A DNA stretch of 64,000 bases from Lingula anatina (GCF_001039355.2 NW_019775545.1:104667-168666); one strand, 5' to 3'. Shown: positions 13,401 to 41,045, counted from the stretch's first letter. Program-made: numbers and translations. Notes: generated from the sequence alone by a model not told the origin.

Positions 13401-16400
13401 CGCCGTTAGCCTCAAGTGCTCTTAGATCTGTTTAAAATGATCTCGGTTTTAGGACGTAAGAGAAGCTTAAAGCTCCCTGCCCTACTGCACCCTGACAAAG
13501 GAAGGCTTTTATCCCAAAACATTATTGAGCAATTTTCAAGTTGTTTTCTCTGCATGTTCTATATATGAAGCTCATTAAATGCTAGTATACCGTTGTAATA
13601 AGCTTAGCTCTACACAGACTAGAGCAACCGTTCTTAATGCGACAAATGCTTGGACTGAAATGGTTTCAGGGAATAATTTCCGATATATTGTATAAAAATA
13701 TTGAAATATTAACTCAAAAATTGGCGGATTATTTGTCTTCTATGCCGAATAAAAACATTTAAATGTAAATACAACATCAAAGAATACTCCAATGATGAAT
13801 AAACACCAATCTAGCAAATTGATGGATATAAATTTTTCTGTTGGGATACAAAAAGCAATACTACCGTAATAAGAGAACAGTTTTGATATTATCATTCATC
13901 TGATGGTAAGACTTATCACGTAGACTATCAATCTATCTTCTTCTACATCTGGAATCTGCTTCCTCTGTTCTATCAGACCGGGAAGTGCTACCTCCGACTT
14001 TAAATAAAGAAGAACAAGCCAGAGAAAGACAGACAAGCTTCTATTATAATATTATAACTTTAATTGGTCGGGATGCTTCTCTGATACAACATATTGAAAC
14101 AAAAATTAGGAAGTATTATAAGTTATAAACGCTGACTTATTAAGTGTCGAGTGCTCTGACAAAACGACATGGAAACAAACCACTTGAAACCTGGTAGACG
14201 AGCGAGAAAACCTTCAGTAGATGATCAGTAGATTATAACAGACGGAATCAATTATTTTAACCCCAGAGAAAATTAAAATCTTAATATCCCCGGTTCAACG
14301 CAACAAGTTATGGTAATAAAATCTCTCTCTTATCCCAGGCCAAAACTTTGGGATGATTGACTGGTCGAACCAAGAAAAACTGTTAGGTTGGGTGAAGTAA
14401 AATCTATTACTTAAACTCTGGGAAGGACCCAAATACAAGTGCAGCATGTGTAATATTAACACATCAAGATAGACTTGTAATTTATATTGAAAACTGAATG
14501 TCGCAGAAACTAGTGGTACTTGTTATTATTACGTTTACTATTAGTATCACAGCTAAATATTTTCTGTTAGTGAATAGCTGAAAAGCTAATGTTAACATTT
14601 CAATTGTATACGACTTGGAATAATATTTATCATAATGCATTGACAGTTTTAACAGAAAAAAATCAAAGACATTTAAAATTGCGCATGATTTTTGTTCGTC
14701 ATCTACTACTTCTATGGTATTTTGAGAAAGCCTTTTAAGGTGAATTGCATTTTGTCAAGAAATATAAAAATAATTTTTAAAAATTAAGAATTAGAGGAGA
14801 GAGGAGGCGGGGAGCAGAAGGGACCCTGTCTGTCACATCATTTAGTTACTACATGTAGGGCTGGAAAGTGTGTCCGTAAGCCAGGCTTCCTTCTTGCAGC
14901 GTCTCAGACCTAGGCACCCAGCGTGGATAGAAAACATCACTGGAGACGTGACTTCAGCTTCGCGTTGTTGTTGTTCTCGCTGCGTGTGGAGAGCAGGAGC
15001 AAAGTGTCTCGAGATCTCTGTTGTCCAATGCCACTGTATAAATATCTGGCAGATTAAGATTTTGTTTTAATTGGCAGTCGAGTTTAAATATTGCATTATG
15101 TTGTTGACTTTAGTTTCCTCTCAATAAAAAATTACCAGCACGCGCCGTGGATTAGGTGGCTAAAGTACGGTCGGTGGGCCTACGCTTATTACCAAACTAA
15201 ATATTGTGTTAAAATTTACTTAAATTACTGTAACATTCCCTTATCGAAGCTAACTCTTTCAGATTACAATCGATACCCTATGTTACCCTCTCAACTCTTT
15301 TTCCTTATCTTTTCTTCGCCACGCGCCTTTGTTTATAAAGACATCTGTTTTACCAGTTGTTGTAATCTTTCCAAGAAGTTGTGAATAAACTGTGGCTAGA
15401 TATTTGACAGTTTGCTGGGCCGAGAGAGTTTACGGCCTGCTTAATCTGTCACTGTTCAAGAAGGAAGACGACAGCGGCACGTGGGCGCAAGATGCAGAGA
15501 TCCTGTTCTAAAAATCTTTTGGATAATCCTGTTTTTTTTTATTGTTTTAAACTCAACAATGGTTTATCATTTCTTCTTCTACTAGGAACGTGAAGCCAAT
15601 TTGTTATTTCATTGGCGTTCCCTAAACATATTGTAATCCAACTCTAGCAAGGGTGTTGTAATACAGGGACGCGCCTTCGGCAAATAACTTGCGTAGATTA
15701 AATTCTTACTTCATAATCATAAGTATAGTTTTTTTTCCATGTGTTAACATGTAAACAACACACAAACATGTACGAGTTAGTGCCATCACCTATCTATAAT
15801 CATGAGGGGGGCAATGGGTTTATGAAATCATGGCTACCATCTAAATTCGCCGCGGTAGTTTATGTAGATTTCAATGTTAATCTTATATAGACAGAGAGAT
15901 ATACAAAGATATAAACCTCGGGTATATACAAGTACACAGACTAAGAACGGCTGTATTAAAGCTACTCATTTCCACACAGAGTAAACTAGTGGCAGATTAG
16001 GAGGTAAGAGGTCGGATATTTATATGTATTATGTGTCCTACTTTTTCATGAATTTTCACTTTTTTCTTTTGTAGTTTTTTGTTAAAGGCATCTGCCTAAA
16101 TTAAGGAAACTACTTTTTGTGACTTTGTACTATGGGTTTTCTCAACAATTCTTAGTCGTTTAAGGTGTGGAATTAATCAAAACTTACCACAACTGAACAG
16201 CTGACATTTAACAAAGCAGGATATAACAATGTTAAATTTCTTCTTGCCCAGAAAAAAATCAGCCTCCAAAAGTATATTTACACTGGGAAAAGTTATCTGT
16301 GGCCAGTGACTTCACCGCAGGTCAAAATAGACAGATTTCATTTATGTTATTATTTTAGTTACATGCTGAATTTTTCAAACTTACATTCATTGAATAATCT

Positions 16401-17111
16401 AGTATGTAATTTTTTCAGTTTAAAGTAGCAAACAATTACAAACTGACCGTTCCACATAAAAACAATACAATTGCAATGAACGCTTTTCCACGTGCACATT
16501 TTTCTGTATTTTCTCATGTATTATATATCCATTGTAACTTTGTAGTCCATACTAGAAAACACATAGTAGAGAGCATCGGAAAATTAGAGAGGGGAAGAGT
16601 TATTCTTACCCAAAAAATCCCATAAATATATATATTTACAGAATGCCTCCAATATCAACAGACTTAAAAAAATAAAACAAGTAAGATGTGCAACTCATAT
16701 CTACCTCTGCATAGCAACACTTCTACTTATTGGTTAAGTATTATTACTTTTCAATTTTATCATTTTAGTTTGAGAATGAAAAACATAATAATTTGATAGC
16801 ACACACCCATTTTTAAAAATCAATTATGTTGCCTTAAAGACATAAATAATATTTTTTCTTAATTTAGCTTAAGGTTGGGTAAAAGTTGAAATTATAGATG
16901 GTTGTCGAAGACGCTAAGTTTAGACACAGAGGGGACGTCTGGAACAGACACAGCCATGTCGCAGAATTTTCATGACTTATTTCACAATAATACAATCTTC
17001 CATGATCAAGCTTTATCGCAGCACTGATACAGTGTCTAATTACTGTTTGTCTGCAAGATATCCCTCCCGCCAACATTTTAGGACGGTTCCCTAATTTTTT
17101 TCATTGTTCTT
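7472..17111. other. Upstream intergenic DNA
   Basis: About 9.6 kb without a supportable gene; all ORFs are short and unlike known proteins. It holds a GA microsatellite (8873-8891), a 16-bp perfect palindrome (11881-11896) and a unique, CpG-bearing, enhancer-like block at about 13060-13480. No tRNA, rRNA or transposon was recognised. Confidence 0.6.
8873..8891. repeat. (GA)n microsatellite
   Basis: About nine GA units. Confidence 0.95.
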
Positions 17112-17428
17112 CTATCTTGCAGTGTTCTAGCGTTGTTATCACTGTCGCTAGCTGGGGCGGGAGGGGGGCGGCGGATGTTTGGATTCCGGGTACCGTTAGA
17201 AAAGGTCCTCAATGCTAGACCCTAGACTACCTACGTGGAAAAAAGTCTCGGCGACGCAATTGTTTGTTTTACTTTCCAATCCTATCAGCTCCTCTATCGA
17301 GATAATCAGGTCGCGATCATGACAATTAACGCCTGACCGGCGCATCCCTATCCACTGGGATTCCCCCGTTACGCCGTACTGTCTGGACTCCGGTCGCTGT
17401 ATCGTCTTAATTAATTATCCCCCTATCA
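17112..17428. promoter_or_regulatory. Cluster of five GATA motifs upstream of the promoter
   Basis: WGATAR matches at 17112-17117 (-), 17136-17141 (-), 17282-17287 (-), 17300-17305 (+) and 17423-17428 (-), in GC/CpG-richer sequence 1.6-1.9 kb before the predicted start of transcription. Candidate autoregulatory enhancer; motifs seen, function inferred. Confidence 0.4.
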
Positions 17429-18839
17429 TGGCTATCGGTGGTCAGACTCTCGTCATTAGAACACCTTACCCAATAGCGGGGAGTAATGAACCGGAGAATT
17501 AAGTCACTGACGGTGGCACGGAGTCCGACTTGGACGCGCCGTTCACCACCCGCCGTCGTCGTGCTCAGAGAGAGAAAGAGTCAACTTAAGTTAACTGCGC
17601 CAAGACGTTTCAATTTTCAGTTAAATTTCACGCTAGTTGTTAATGTGTAATTAACCAGCAGAGGGACTTGTGCAGGAGTTGATTTATTCCTGGGCTTTTT
17701 CTTTTTCTTTTCTTCCTTTTTTTTCTGACGACTGCCGTTTTGGCCAAAGACCAACACGCACTGTTCGAATACTGGGATTTTTTTTTCCAAAGTGCTACGA
17801 TATAGCATTACCTCAACATTTTATTCAGGTCTTTTAGGAGCTGCTTCTATCACAGAACAAAGCACAATGGATGCACAGTAAAAATATAATGTAGAATATG
17901 CCTGTTAACATAGTAATTTTGCTGTTTCGGTCTCTTAAACAACAAAAGGGAAGAAAGACCGAGCTGAGGTAATACAAAATCTGCCCCACACATCTGAACT
18001 CATCTTATTACCCTGAACGTAAAACGAGAAGTCTACCTAAACCAGTCATTTACCATTTGTTAGTTTATTCTCGCCCCTATGATTGACACTTCTGGATTAA
18101 GAGGATCACTCGTTGAATTAACGCCAGCCAATGTGAGAGAGGCTTTGATTTGTGTTGTTTAAACAGAAATGGGTGGTTTTTGTAATAGTTGTTGTGATTG
18201 GGTATTTTTTTGTACGTCTCGCCATTGATGTCTGCGAAGCGTGGGCTCATGGCGCCTCGGTGCTTGAAAAATGTGCAGAAAAGGGTGAAACAATCTTCAC
18301 TTGTTTAGTGGGGCCCATTTTACACCGTCTCGTGTTTTGAAAACCTTGAGAAAACTTCGGAGAAAAGGCCAACGAGTGAGCAAGAGACGAGAGAAGGCAG
18401 CACGGAAGTAAGCACGAGTTTCGATTTTTTTCTCCCAATTTTTGTGCTTTCGGCAGGTTAGTTAGTTTACATGCAGGTTAGTTAGTCCGCAACGAAGCGA
18501 AATTCCTTCTGTTTGTTTAAAAACACGAGTTGTAAGAGCGCACGCGTGGACATGTTTTGGTTGTACCGATGGTTGGGGTAGATACCAGTGGCAAACTGCA
18601 GTGTGCCTCCGTGTTCTGTTCGGAATAGTAAGGCGAAGCTTGTCGTCCTGGTCTAGTCAACCGTGTATATCACACTAAACACAACATGGCAGGCGACGGC
18701 TGCAAGCCCGGTGATTGTTTCCCAAAAAGTTGTTTGTAAAACACCCGTGTCCACTGTCTCTCCAGACCCGTGGGGTGGCAGGGGCAGCCAGTCATTTTTC
18801 TTGACCACCCCCCATGTACGTGTTAGGGGGCCATAAATC

Positions 18840-19045
18840 ACACGTGACGTAGATAAATAACCAACCCGTGCTGTCATTGATGATTTGTAAATGCTCATTT
18901 GCATATTCCAGGCCAAGCGAGACGACGTCATCACCCGGCGCCGCTATCTGATTGGCTCAGCAGTGACTGCAATTCCACAGCTCGGCCAACCCTCTTGGAC
19001 ACCTTGCTACTTTAAAGGACAGCATCTCGTCCCTATCACTCATCA
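18840..19045 (+). promoter_or_regulatory. GATA2/3 proximal promoter, upstream copy
   Basis: Core: TTTAAAGG at 19011-19018 works as a TATA-like element, with likely initiation about 30 nt downstream (19037-19045, TCACTCATCATTT). Upstream motifs, read directly: CACGTG E-box at 18841-18846, AGATAA GATA motif at 18851-18856, a perfect octamer ATTTGCAT at 18897-18904, a GACGTCA CRE-like element near 18924-18930, CTATCT (GATA motif on the minus strand) at 18944-18949 and an inverted CCAAT box (ATTGG) at 18951-18955. The arrangement suggests POU, bZIP and GATA input, including possible autoregulation. Motif matches are by eye; function is inferred. Confidence 0.6.
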
Positions 19046-19151
19046 TTTATCTTTGGTTTTCACTTAAGTTAGACTGAGTACATCGTAGTCATCAACATTG
19101 GTAGCTTACTACGAGTCTTGATCAGTCGTCGACATCTAACTGAACGATCAT

Positions 19152-19162
19152 TGATAAGATAA
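19152..19162 (+). promoter_or_regulatory. Overlapping double GATA motif in the 5' UTR
   Basis: TGATAAGATAA contains two overlapping WGATAR sites 50 bp before the ATG, and is repeated at 21288-21298 in the second copy. Lying downstream of the predicted start of transcription, it is a candidate site for feedback by the encoded protein. The motif is seen; its function is inferred. Confidence 0.45.
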
Positions 19163-19202
19163 CTATTACTACACTGACTTCGACTTCATCGTAAACACAG
19201 TG

Positions 19203-19392
19203 ATGGATATTGCTAGCGAGCACCAACAGAGCTCAGCAGCGTCTGCCTGGGTACGACCCGACGTGAGCCGACCCACGGGACTGGAGGCCCCTAACCCCAT
19301 GCTTACAGCGGACGCTGATATGGACATGTTCTACAGATCTACCCAGTCTGATCGCTACTACGGTAACCAGGGCATGCACGGCTATGGCACAG
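19203..19392 (+). CDS. GATA2/3: GATA2/3 coding exon 1, upstream copy
   Basis: Encodes residues 1-63 and the first base of codon 64, starting MDIASEHQQ. The ATG has a G at -3 and a G at +4, a good Kozak context, and an in-frame TAA lies upstream at 19155, so this is the first possible start in the frame. The exon ends CAG|GTAAGT, a near-ideal donor. The encoded peptide is rich in polar residues, with no recognised domain; it ends YYGNQGMHGYG. The same exon recurs at 21339-21528 with an identical protein. The two are most likely alleles of one exon, separated by an assembly junction (single N at 19900), so this copy should probably not be counted as a second exon. Confidence 0.9.
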
Positions 19393-19899
19393 GTAAGTCC
19401 GAGGAGAGCGTTCACTTTTATCATATCCACGACCTTTATGCCCATCTTCTACTACCCCCAGATAACACGGAAAGCTAGTCTATTGGGTTTACTTCCTAGG
19501 AAAATTGTTCTCTTAATTTTTGGACTTTATCATAGGTTTTAAACTTCTGTACGTTTATCTGGAGGTAGCAGTAATAGTAGTAGTGGTGGGGCTAGTCCCA
19601 GTGAATTCAATGACATGGTGGGCAAGTTGTAAACAGCAGCAATTTAAGTGCTGCTATTTGGTTTGTTTTAAGTTGGAGATATCCTAGCACAGTGGGGTTG
19701 AGCAAGTCGGTGGTGTGTGAGTTGAAAGGGTAGTCTGTACTACAGGATGGGCCATAAGAACACCGGTTCCTGTGACTTGTCAGCTTTTATAACAGGCCCC
19801 ATATAACACCCGTCCCGTGCGAAGATCCTACTGGTCTCCTAAAATATGGAGACAGGTCGTTTATTAAATCCTGACATACACTTGGTTGTACTAACACAC

Positions 19900-19900
19900 N
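19900..19900. other. Single-N assembly junction
   Basis: One undetermined base exactly between the two copies of segment B; same pattern as at 4949. Confidence 0.8.
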
Positions 19901-20975
19901 CTCGAATACTGGGATTTTTTTCCAAAGTGCTACGATATAGCATTACCTCAACATTTTATTCAGGTCTTTTAGGAGTTGCTTCTATCACAGAACAAAGCAC
20001 AATGGATGCACAGTAAAAATATAATGTAGAATATGCCTGTTAACATAGTAATTTTGCTGTTTCGGTCTCTTAAACAACAAAAGGGAAGAAAGACCGAGCT
20101 GAGGTAATACAAAATCTGCCCCACACATCTGAACTCATCTTATTACCCTGAACGTAAAACGAGAAGTCTACCTAAACCAGTCATTTACCATTTGTTAGTT
20201 TATTCTCGCCCCTATGATTGACACTTCTGGATTAAGAGGATCACTCGTTGAATTAACGCCAGCCAATGTGAGAGAGGCTTTGATTTGTGTTGTTTAAACA
20301 GAAATGGGTGGGTTTTGTAATAGTTGTTGTGATTGGGTATTTTTTTGTACGTCTCGCCATTGATGTCTGCGAAGCGTGGGCTCATGGCGCCTCGGTGCTT
20401 GAAAAATGTGCAGAAAAGGGTGAAACAATCTTCACTTGTTTAGTGGGGCCCATTTTACACCGTCTCGTGTTTTGAAAACCTTGAGAAAACTTCGGAGAAA
20501 AGGCCAACGAGTGAGCAAGAGACGAGAGAAGGCAGCACGGAAGTAAGCACGAGTTTCGATTTTTTCTCCCAATTTTTGTGCTTTCCGCAGGTTAGTTAGT
20601 TTACATGCAGGTTAGTTAGTCCGCAACGAAGCGAAATTCCTTCTGTTTGTTTAAAAACACGAGTTGTAAGAGCGCACGCGTGGACATGTTTTGGTTGTAC
20701 CGATGGTTGGGGTAGATACCAGTGGCAAACTGCAGTGTGCCTCCGTGTTCTGTTCGGAATAGTAAGGCGAAGCTTGTCGTCCTGGTCTAGTCAACCGTGT
20801 ATATCACACGAAACACAACATGGCAGGCGACGGCTGCAAGCCCGGTGATTGTTTCCCAAAAAGTTGTTTGTAAAACACCCGTGTCCACTCTCTCTCTCCA
20901 GACCGGTGGGGTGGCAGGGACAGCCAGTCACTTCTGTTGACCACCCCCCATATACGTGTTAGGGGGCCATAAATC

Positions 20976-21181
20976 ACACGTGACGTAGATAAATAACCAA
21001 CCCGTGCTGTCATTGATGATTTGTAAATGCTCATTTGCATATTCCAGGCCAAGCGAGACGACGTCATCACCCGGCGCCGCTATCTGATTGGCTCAGCAGT
21101 GACTGCAATTCCACAGCTCGGCCAACCCTCTTGGACACCTTGCTACTTTAAAGGACAGCATCTCGTCCCTATCACTCATCA
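20976..21181 (+). promoter_or_regulatory. GATA2/3 proximal promoter, downstream copy
   Basis: Same element as 18840-19045, shifted by 2136 bp, with all motifs preserved: AGATAA at 20987-20992, octamer at about 21033-21040, minus-strand GATA motif at about 21080-21085, inverted CCAAT at about 21087-21091 and TTTAAA at 21147-21152. Predicted initiation is near 21173-21181, giving a 5' UTR of roughly 160 nt. Motifs surviving between two probable haplotypes that differ elsewhere is weak support for constraint. Confidence 0.6.
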
Positions 21182-21338
21182 TTTATCTTTGGTTTTCACT
21201 TAAGTTAGACAGAGTACATCGTAGTCATCAACATTGGTAGCTTACTACGAGTCTTGATCAGTCGTCGACATCTAACTGAACGATCATTGATAAGATAACT
21301 ATTACTACACTGACTTCGACTTCATCGTAAACACAGTG

Positions 21339-36887
<15,549 letters not shown>

Positions 36888-38768
36888 GCCGTGATTCTGA
36901 AGACTTTATAAACTGTAACTACAGAAGGATGTCTCTTCAGTAGAGCCAAGGTGAAGGTGCTACGTAAACTTTCTGCAGAAATGTCAAGTTTTTTTTCTAG
37001 CAGCATTAAATAAACGGCGCGTCTGTCGTTTATTATGATATTACTCTATTTATTATATTTTTAACTGCCAAGTCACTGACGGAGTTTAGAAAGATTAAAA
37101 GTTGGCTGTTAAGTTAATTTTTCCTAGTGATCAGTAGAACTGAAAGCTGGATATTATTTATGGTACATATATAGGTACCGCGAGGGGCGCACTCCTATCC
37201 CCGCACTGTTAAGACGCACAGGTTACACATACCATGAAAAAGACAAGGGTGTATTATTTGTGCTGCTGTATTATACTAGAAGTGGAGTTCCGCATTGTGT
37301 ACTCAAATAACTGGTGCTAGTCCCAAACACGTACACTGTGCAACAGTAGAAAAATATCGGTAACTTATTTTTGTCTTTAAAGTGTATTTAACAAGTGGAA
37401 AATTAGAGGGGGTGTGAGGAGATCATAGTTTTTTGCTTGTTCAAAATATGCTAAGTGACGGTTAGGTTAATACCTGAAGCGTCCTTCAGGTAGCTTCAGA
37501 CCACAGAGGGGAGGAAGGGAGTGACTGTTCAGGTAAAACCTGGTGCCTGTCCTACTACGCCAAAGTTAAAGTGACAAAAGTAAAGAATCACCTCAGGCTC
37601 CATATTAGAATGACACACACGAAAAACTAGTCATTTTAAAATATCATGTTGTGCTTAAGTGACACGGTGAGGGTCGGGAGGGGGGGGGAGGAGAGACAAG
37701 AGGGGCTGTAAATCTTTATTTAATTTCCTCACTTTCAGGAAGAAAATATGTAAAATATTTTTCAGTGTCACTTTCTCCGAGCATTTTTCAAGTGGACATG
37801 GACTTTTTTGTACAGTTGTCTAATAAGTAGTTGTAATAATGTAAATTTAACTTACATATTTTATTTATAAAGCGTGTGATCTCCATTTTTGAACAGGAGA
37901 AGTAAATATTTGTGTCAAGTTTCATTGTAAATAGTGTTATTGTAAGTAGTTTTTATGTCTGATATTTTTTAATGGAATTTGGAATGAAGGGCATTTTATT
38001 CTGAATATCTGATTTATTTTTTTTTCTGTTCTCTGAAAGTGTATATAACATTGGAAACTTGCCAGTGTTTCTGAGAACCCGCCTCTAGATCTAGATTTTC
38101 ATCTCAAATTGCTTATTATTTTTCTATTCTAAGAAAAATAAAACTGACAAGGCACAGCCCAGTAGGTACTGACTTCTAAGTTTGTGACCCATCACTAGCA
38201 GAGGTGTAAGATGTGCAATGCGTATTTTTGTGACTTTTTACTGTACTCTAAAACCATAATAAACAGGTTCACTGTAGAAATGGACAGATGTATATGCCAA
38301 ATGACTTCATATGGTGCTCCAAAATGTGGGAGTACTTTGACTTTTGACTAGTTGATAAAATCTTCACAAATTAGCAGTGAAGAGAGAGTTTTTAAATATT
38401 TGATCCCATTTTTATGCCAACTAGTTTGTGAGACCATCTTCAGTCTACAGTGAGTCTTGTAATACCAAAACAAACACAACATTCCATGTCTTGTAGCAAG
38501 TTTATAGTTTTCTGTACCATGCTCTAAGATGAACTGTCTACTAGCTTTGTAATCACCTTACCCTACTTCATTTATATTTGTGTTGCTTAAGAATGCAGTT
38601 TTGACTCTCTTAGCTACAATTTCAGTCTTGTGTTCTGTATGGTTTATTTAATGCTAAGTTCTCTAGTCTCTCAGCTTGTCTACTGCCTCAAATATGACAG
38701 CAGTCTTACTTTGTTCACTATGTGCAACTCTTCTTTGATGCTCAAATAAAAGAAAAATATGATTAAAA
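36888..38768 (+). other. GATA2/3 3' UTR (predicted)
   Basis: Noncoding continuation of exon 5, about 1.9 kb. AATAAA signals occur at 37009-37014, 38137-38142, 38258-38263 and 38745-38750. The last is followed by a hairpin (38770-38792) and a TG/T-rich stretch (38779-38825), which fits the main cleavage site near 38765-38770; the earlier signals could give shorter mRNAs. Two Pumilio-type elements (TGTANATA) lie at 37926-37933 and 38040-38047, and a G-quadruplex-like run at 37671-37688. The end point is inferred. Confidence 0.6.
37671..37688 (+). other. G-quadruplex-like motif in the 3' UTR
   Basis: GGG TC GGG A followed by nine or more G gives at least four G-triplets with short loops on the transcribed (mRNA) strand. 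Sequence pattern seen; folding not tested. Confidence 0.45.
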
Positions 38769-38792
38769 AATTAAAACATGCTTTGTTTTAAT
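38745..38792 (+). terminator. Distal poly(A) signal with hairpin
   Basis: AATAAA at 38745-38750. Then ATTAAAACA (38770-38778), a 5-nt loop and TGTTTTAAT (38784-38792) form a perfect 9-bp stem located where cleavage is expected, followed by a T/TG-rich element. Probable end of the GATA2/3 transcript. Confidence 0.5.
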
Positions 38793-39269
38793 CATTTCTG
38801 TCATGAGTTATTTGTTTTTTGTATATTCTTAATTAGTGTGATAACTTATTATTTTAAAATAATTTTTTTCGGCTGATGAAATACCCAGAACTACTTTTCC
38901 CTTCCGAGATAAAAATTGGAAAGAGAAAGATACAAATCAAAATAATTTTTTTCTTTTTTTTTTTTTTTTTGCATTTTTGGGATGTCGTAATGCTAAAGAA
39001 TAGTACTAAAGATGCAAATTAAAAAAAATTGTATGGACATTTTTCATTTACATATTCAGTCACTTGCAATAATCTTTCAAGGTCACATTGTATTTTGCAC
39101 TCACTACATTAATTTATCTGACAAATTATGGTGCTTAAAAATGAACATTTCAAAATAAATTGAAGCAAAGCTTTTAATCTACAATACAAAACTCTACGCC
39201 TGGGTGCATTGAAACAAGACAGGATGTTAACTTAAACTGTCCTTGGACATCATGAGACTGTCCAGTGAA

Positions 39270-39305
39270 GGGGGGGGGGTCGTGTTGACCCATCCCCCCC
39301 CCCCC
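39270..39305. repeat. Poly-G / poly-C hairpin
   Basis: Ten G, then GGTC-type arm, loop GTGTT, GACCC, AT, and twelve C. GGGTC (39277-39281) pairs with GACCC, and the outer G and C runs can pair beyond a 2-nt bulge. Very GC-rich stem-loop in AT-rich DNA. Confidence 0.7.
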
Positions 39306-40059
39306 AGCAGAGTGACCAAGGCTTTACTGTCTACAGATATACCAGCGAAGAAAACATTTAAATTGATGTTAAAATAGGAGATGCATGTAAACCCAGCTCA
39401 GCATGTTATGAACATGTAAATACATGCCAGATACGGATCTAATGTGGACTGCACTATTTCCACGACTCATTTGTTTGAATATGGTGAAATAATGGGAGCA
39501 AAAACATGCAGCTTACTTGTTGGAGGACTCTTAAATGACATAGTTAGAACAAATGACAACACACGGATAAGAAAAAGACACCTGTTCTTCACATGATGTT
39601 TTGCCACTGACAGGAGGGGGAATTAACATTTTTGGGGAGAGTTGGCAGCCAAATTAATCAATACTTTACATTGTATTCTCTGCATGTCTCCTTGTAGAAA
39701 TATGGAATTTATTTTTTTTACTCTTTCTGAATTTGATATTTTTATTTTGTTTTCATAAAAAGTTATTCATTTTTTTATCTATAATTAATATAAAATTTTG
39801 TTAAAAGAGACTGAGCAATGCTTTCAAAATCACACTTTAGATGGGCAAAGATAAAATAAAATGGGAATGTATTTCACTAAATAAAATACTTTTCACTGTG
39901 ATATACCTCCCAAAGTTAATTGAACCTGGATTCTTTTCAAAAATTTCTGATGAAAAAGAAAAAAGATATTCCAGAAATTTCACTAATGAGAGCCTGTGGC
40001 AGACCTGTGGGAGATGTATTTTAGTAAAAGGATCAAGGTCTTCCTCCCACTTCTAGTTT

Positions 40060-40330
40060 ATTCAATCTCCAGTCTGGAGTCTTACCTAACCTCACCCTCA
40101 CACTGACAGCCAGGAAAGCACCATCAGTCAGGCAATACCGCCATCCTCGCATCCAGCCAGCCGCGTCATGTATGACATTGTTCCACTCGCCTCCACGATA
40201 GCGCCATTAGCAGCCAACCTCTGACCTTTGAGAAACCACACAGGGGCGGCAGTCGGCCTCTTACCAAGCACCAGAAGGTACTGGGACCCGTGGACCAGAC
40301 AGCTACCGTCAGGGACCCACCCTTATTTCT
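40060..40330. promoter_or_regulatory. CpG-rich island, candidate enhancer
   Basis: About 11 CpGs in 200 bp inside otherwise CpG-poor DNA, 1.3 kb past the 3' UTR. Motifs seen include TGACCTTTGAG (nuclear-receptor-like), CGATAG and GCCATTAGC. No coding potential. Confidence 0.35.
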
Positions 40331-40993
40331 TAAAAAAAAAAAAAAATTAATCTGGCAGGCATTGTGGGGTGGATTTTTGGAGAGAAACCAGACAGAAATA
40401 CATGGACCCCCCTTCCTCCCTTTTTTTTGTTTTGTTTTGTTATTTTAAAAATTTCTCTCATTAACAGATATAAATTTCTTTTCTCCAAATAAAATCATCA
40501 ATTAAAAAAAAATATGTATAAAATAAAAGAAGAAATGCCTCCCCTCCTCTCTCTGTTACAGTGAATACATTAGCAGAAATAATGCCATGACAGTACAGTG
40601 TTCTCTGTAAATGCTGTATAAGTACACAGTGCTAAGAATCATAAACATTGGTCTCACCACCATTTTTTATCTTGTTGTTATGGAAGCATCTATCCCCCTG
40701 TGATGAAGCCAATCAAATTAACTCCTTACCTCCAAATAAAAATAGGGAAAATAGTAGAATAATGATTATAAAAATAAATGAACAAATAAAAAGGATAGTT
40801 AGAAATTACTTATAGCGTCTAGGTGGAAGACTAACCATAGGTATTGGATTCTCCACCAAAGTATACATGAGATGATTCCAAATGCTATAATTTACCAAAT
40901 CTATCCTTCAAGCCCAAATATAAAAATAAGGCTGTGAGTCAATTCTTCACCTCATCCTATGTATTTTGAAGCCAATTTCTCTTTGTGATGACT

Positions 40994-40996
<3 letters not shown>

Positions 40997-41045
<49 letters not shown>
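40997..41045. repeat. (TA)n microsatellite
   Basis: About 24 TA units, uninterrupted. Confidence 0.98.

Larger units (their letters stand above)
17765..19899. repeat. Duplicated segment B, copy 1 (promoter and exon 1)
   Basis: About 2.1 kb, repeated at 19901-22035 with only a few substitutions and small indels (for example an extra AGT near 21715). It contains the promoter, 5' UTR, exon 1 and the start of intron 1. It ends at a single N (19900). A false duplication of an allelic contig end is the simplest reading. Confidence 0.88.
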
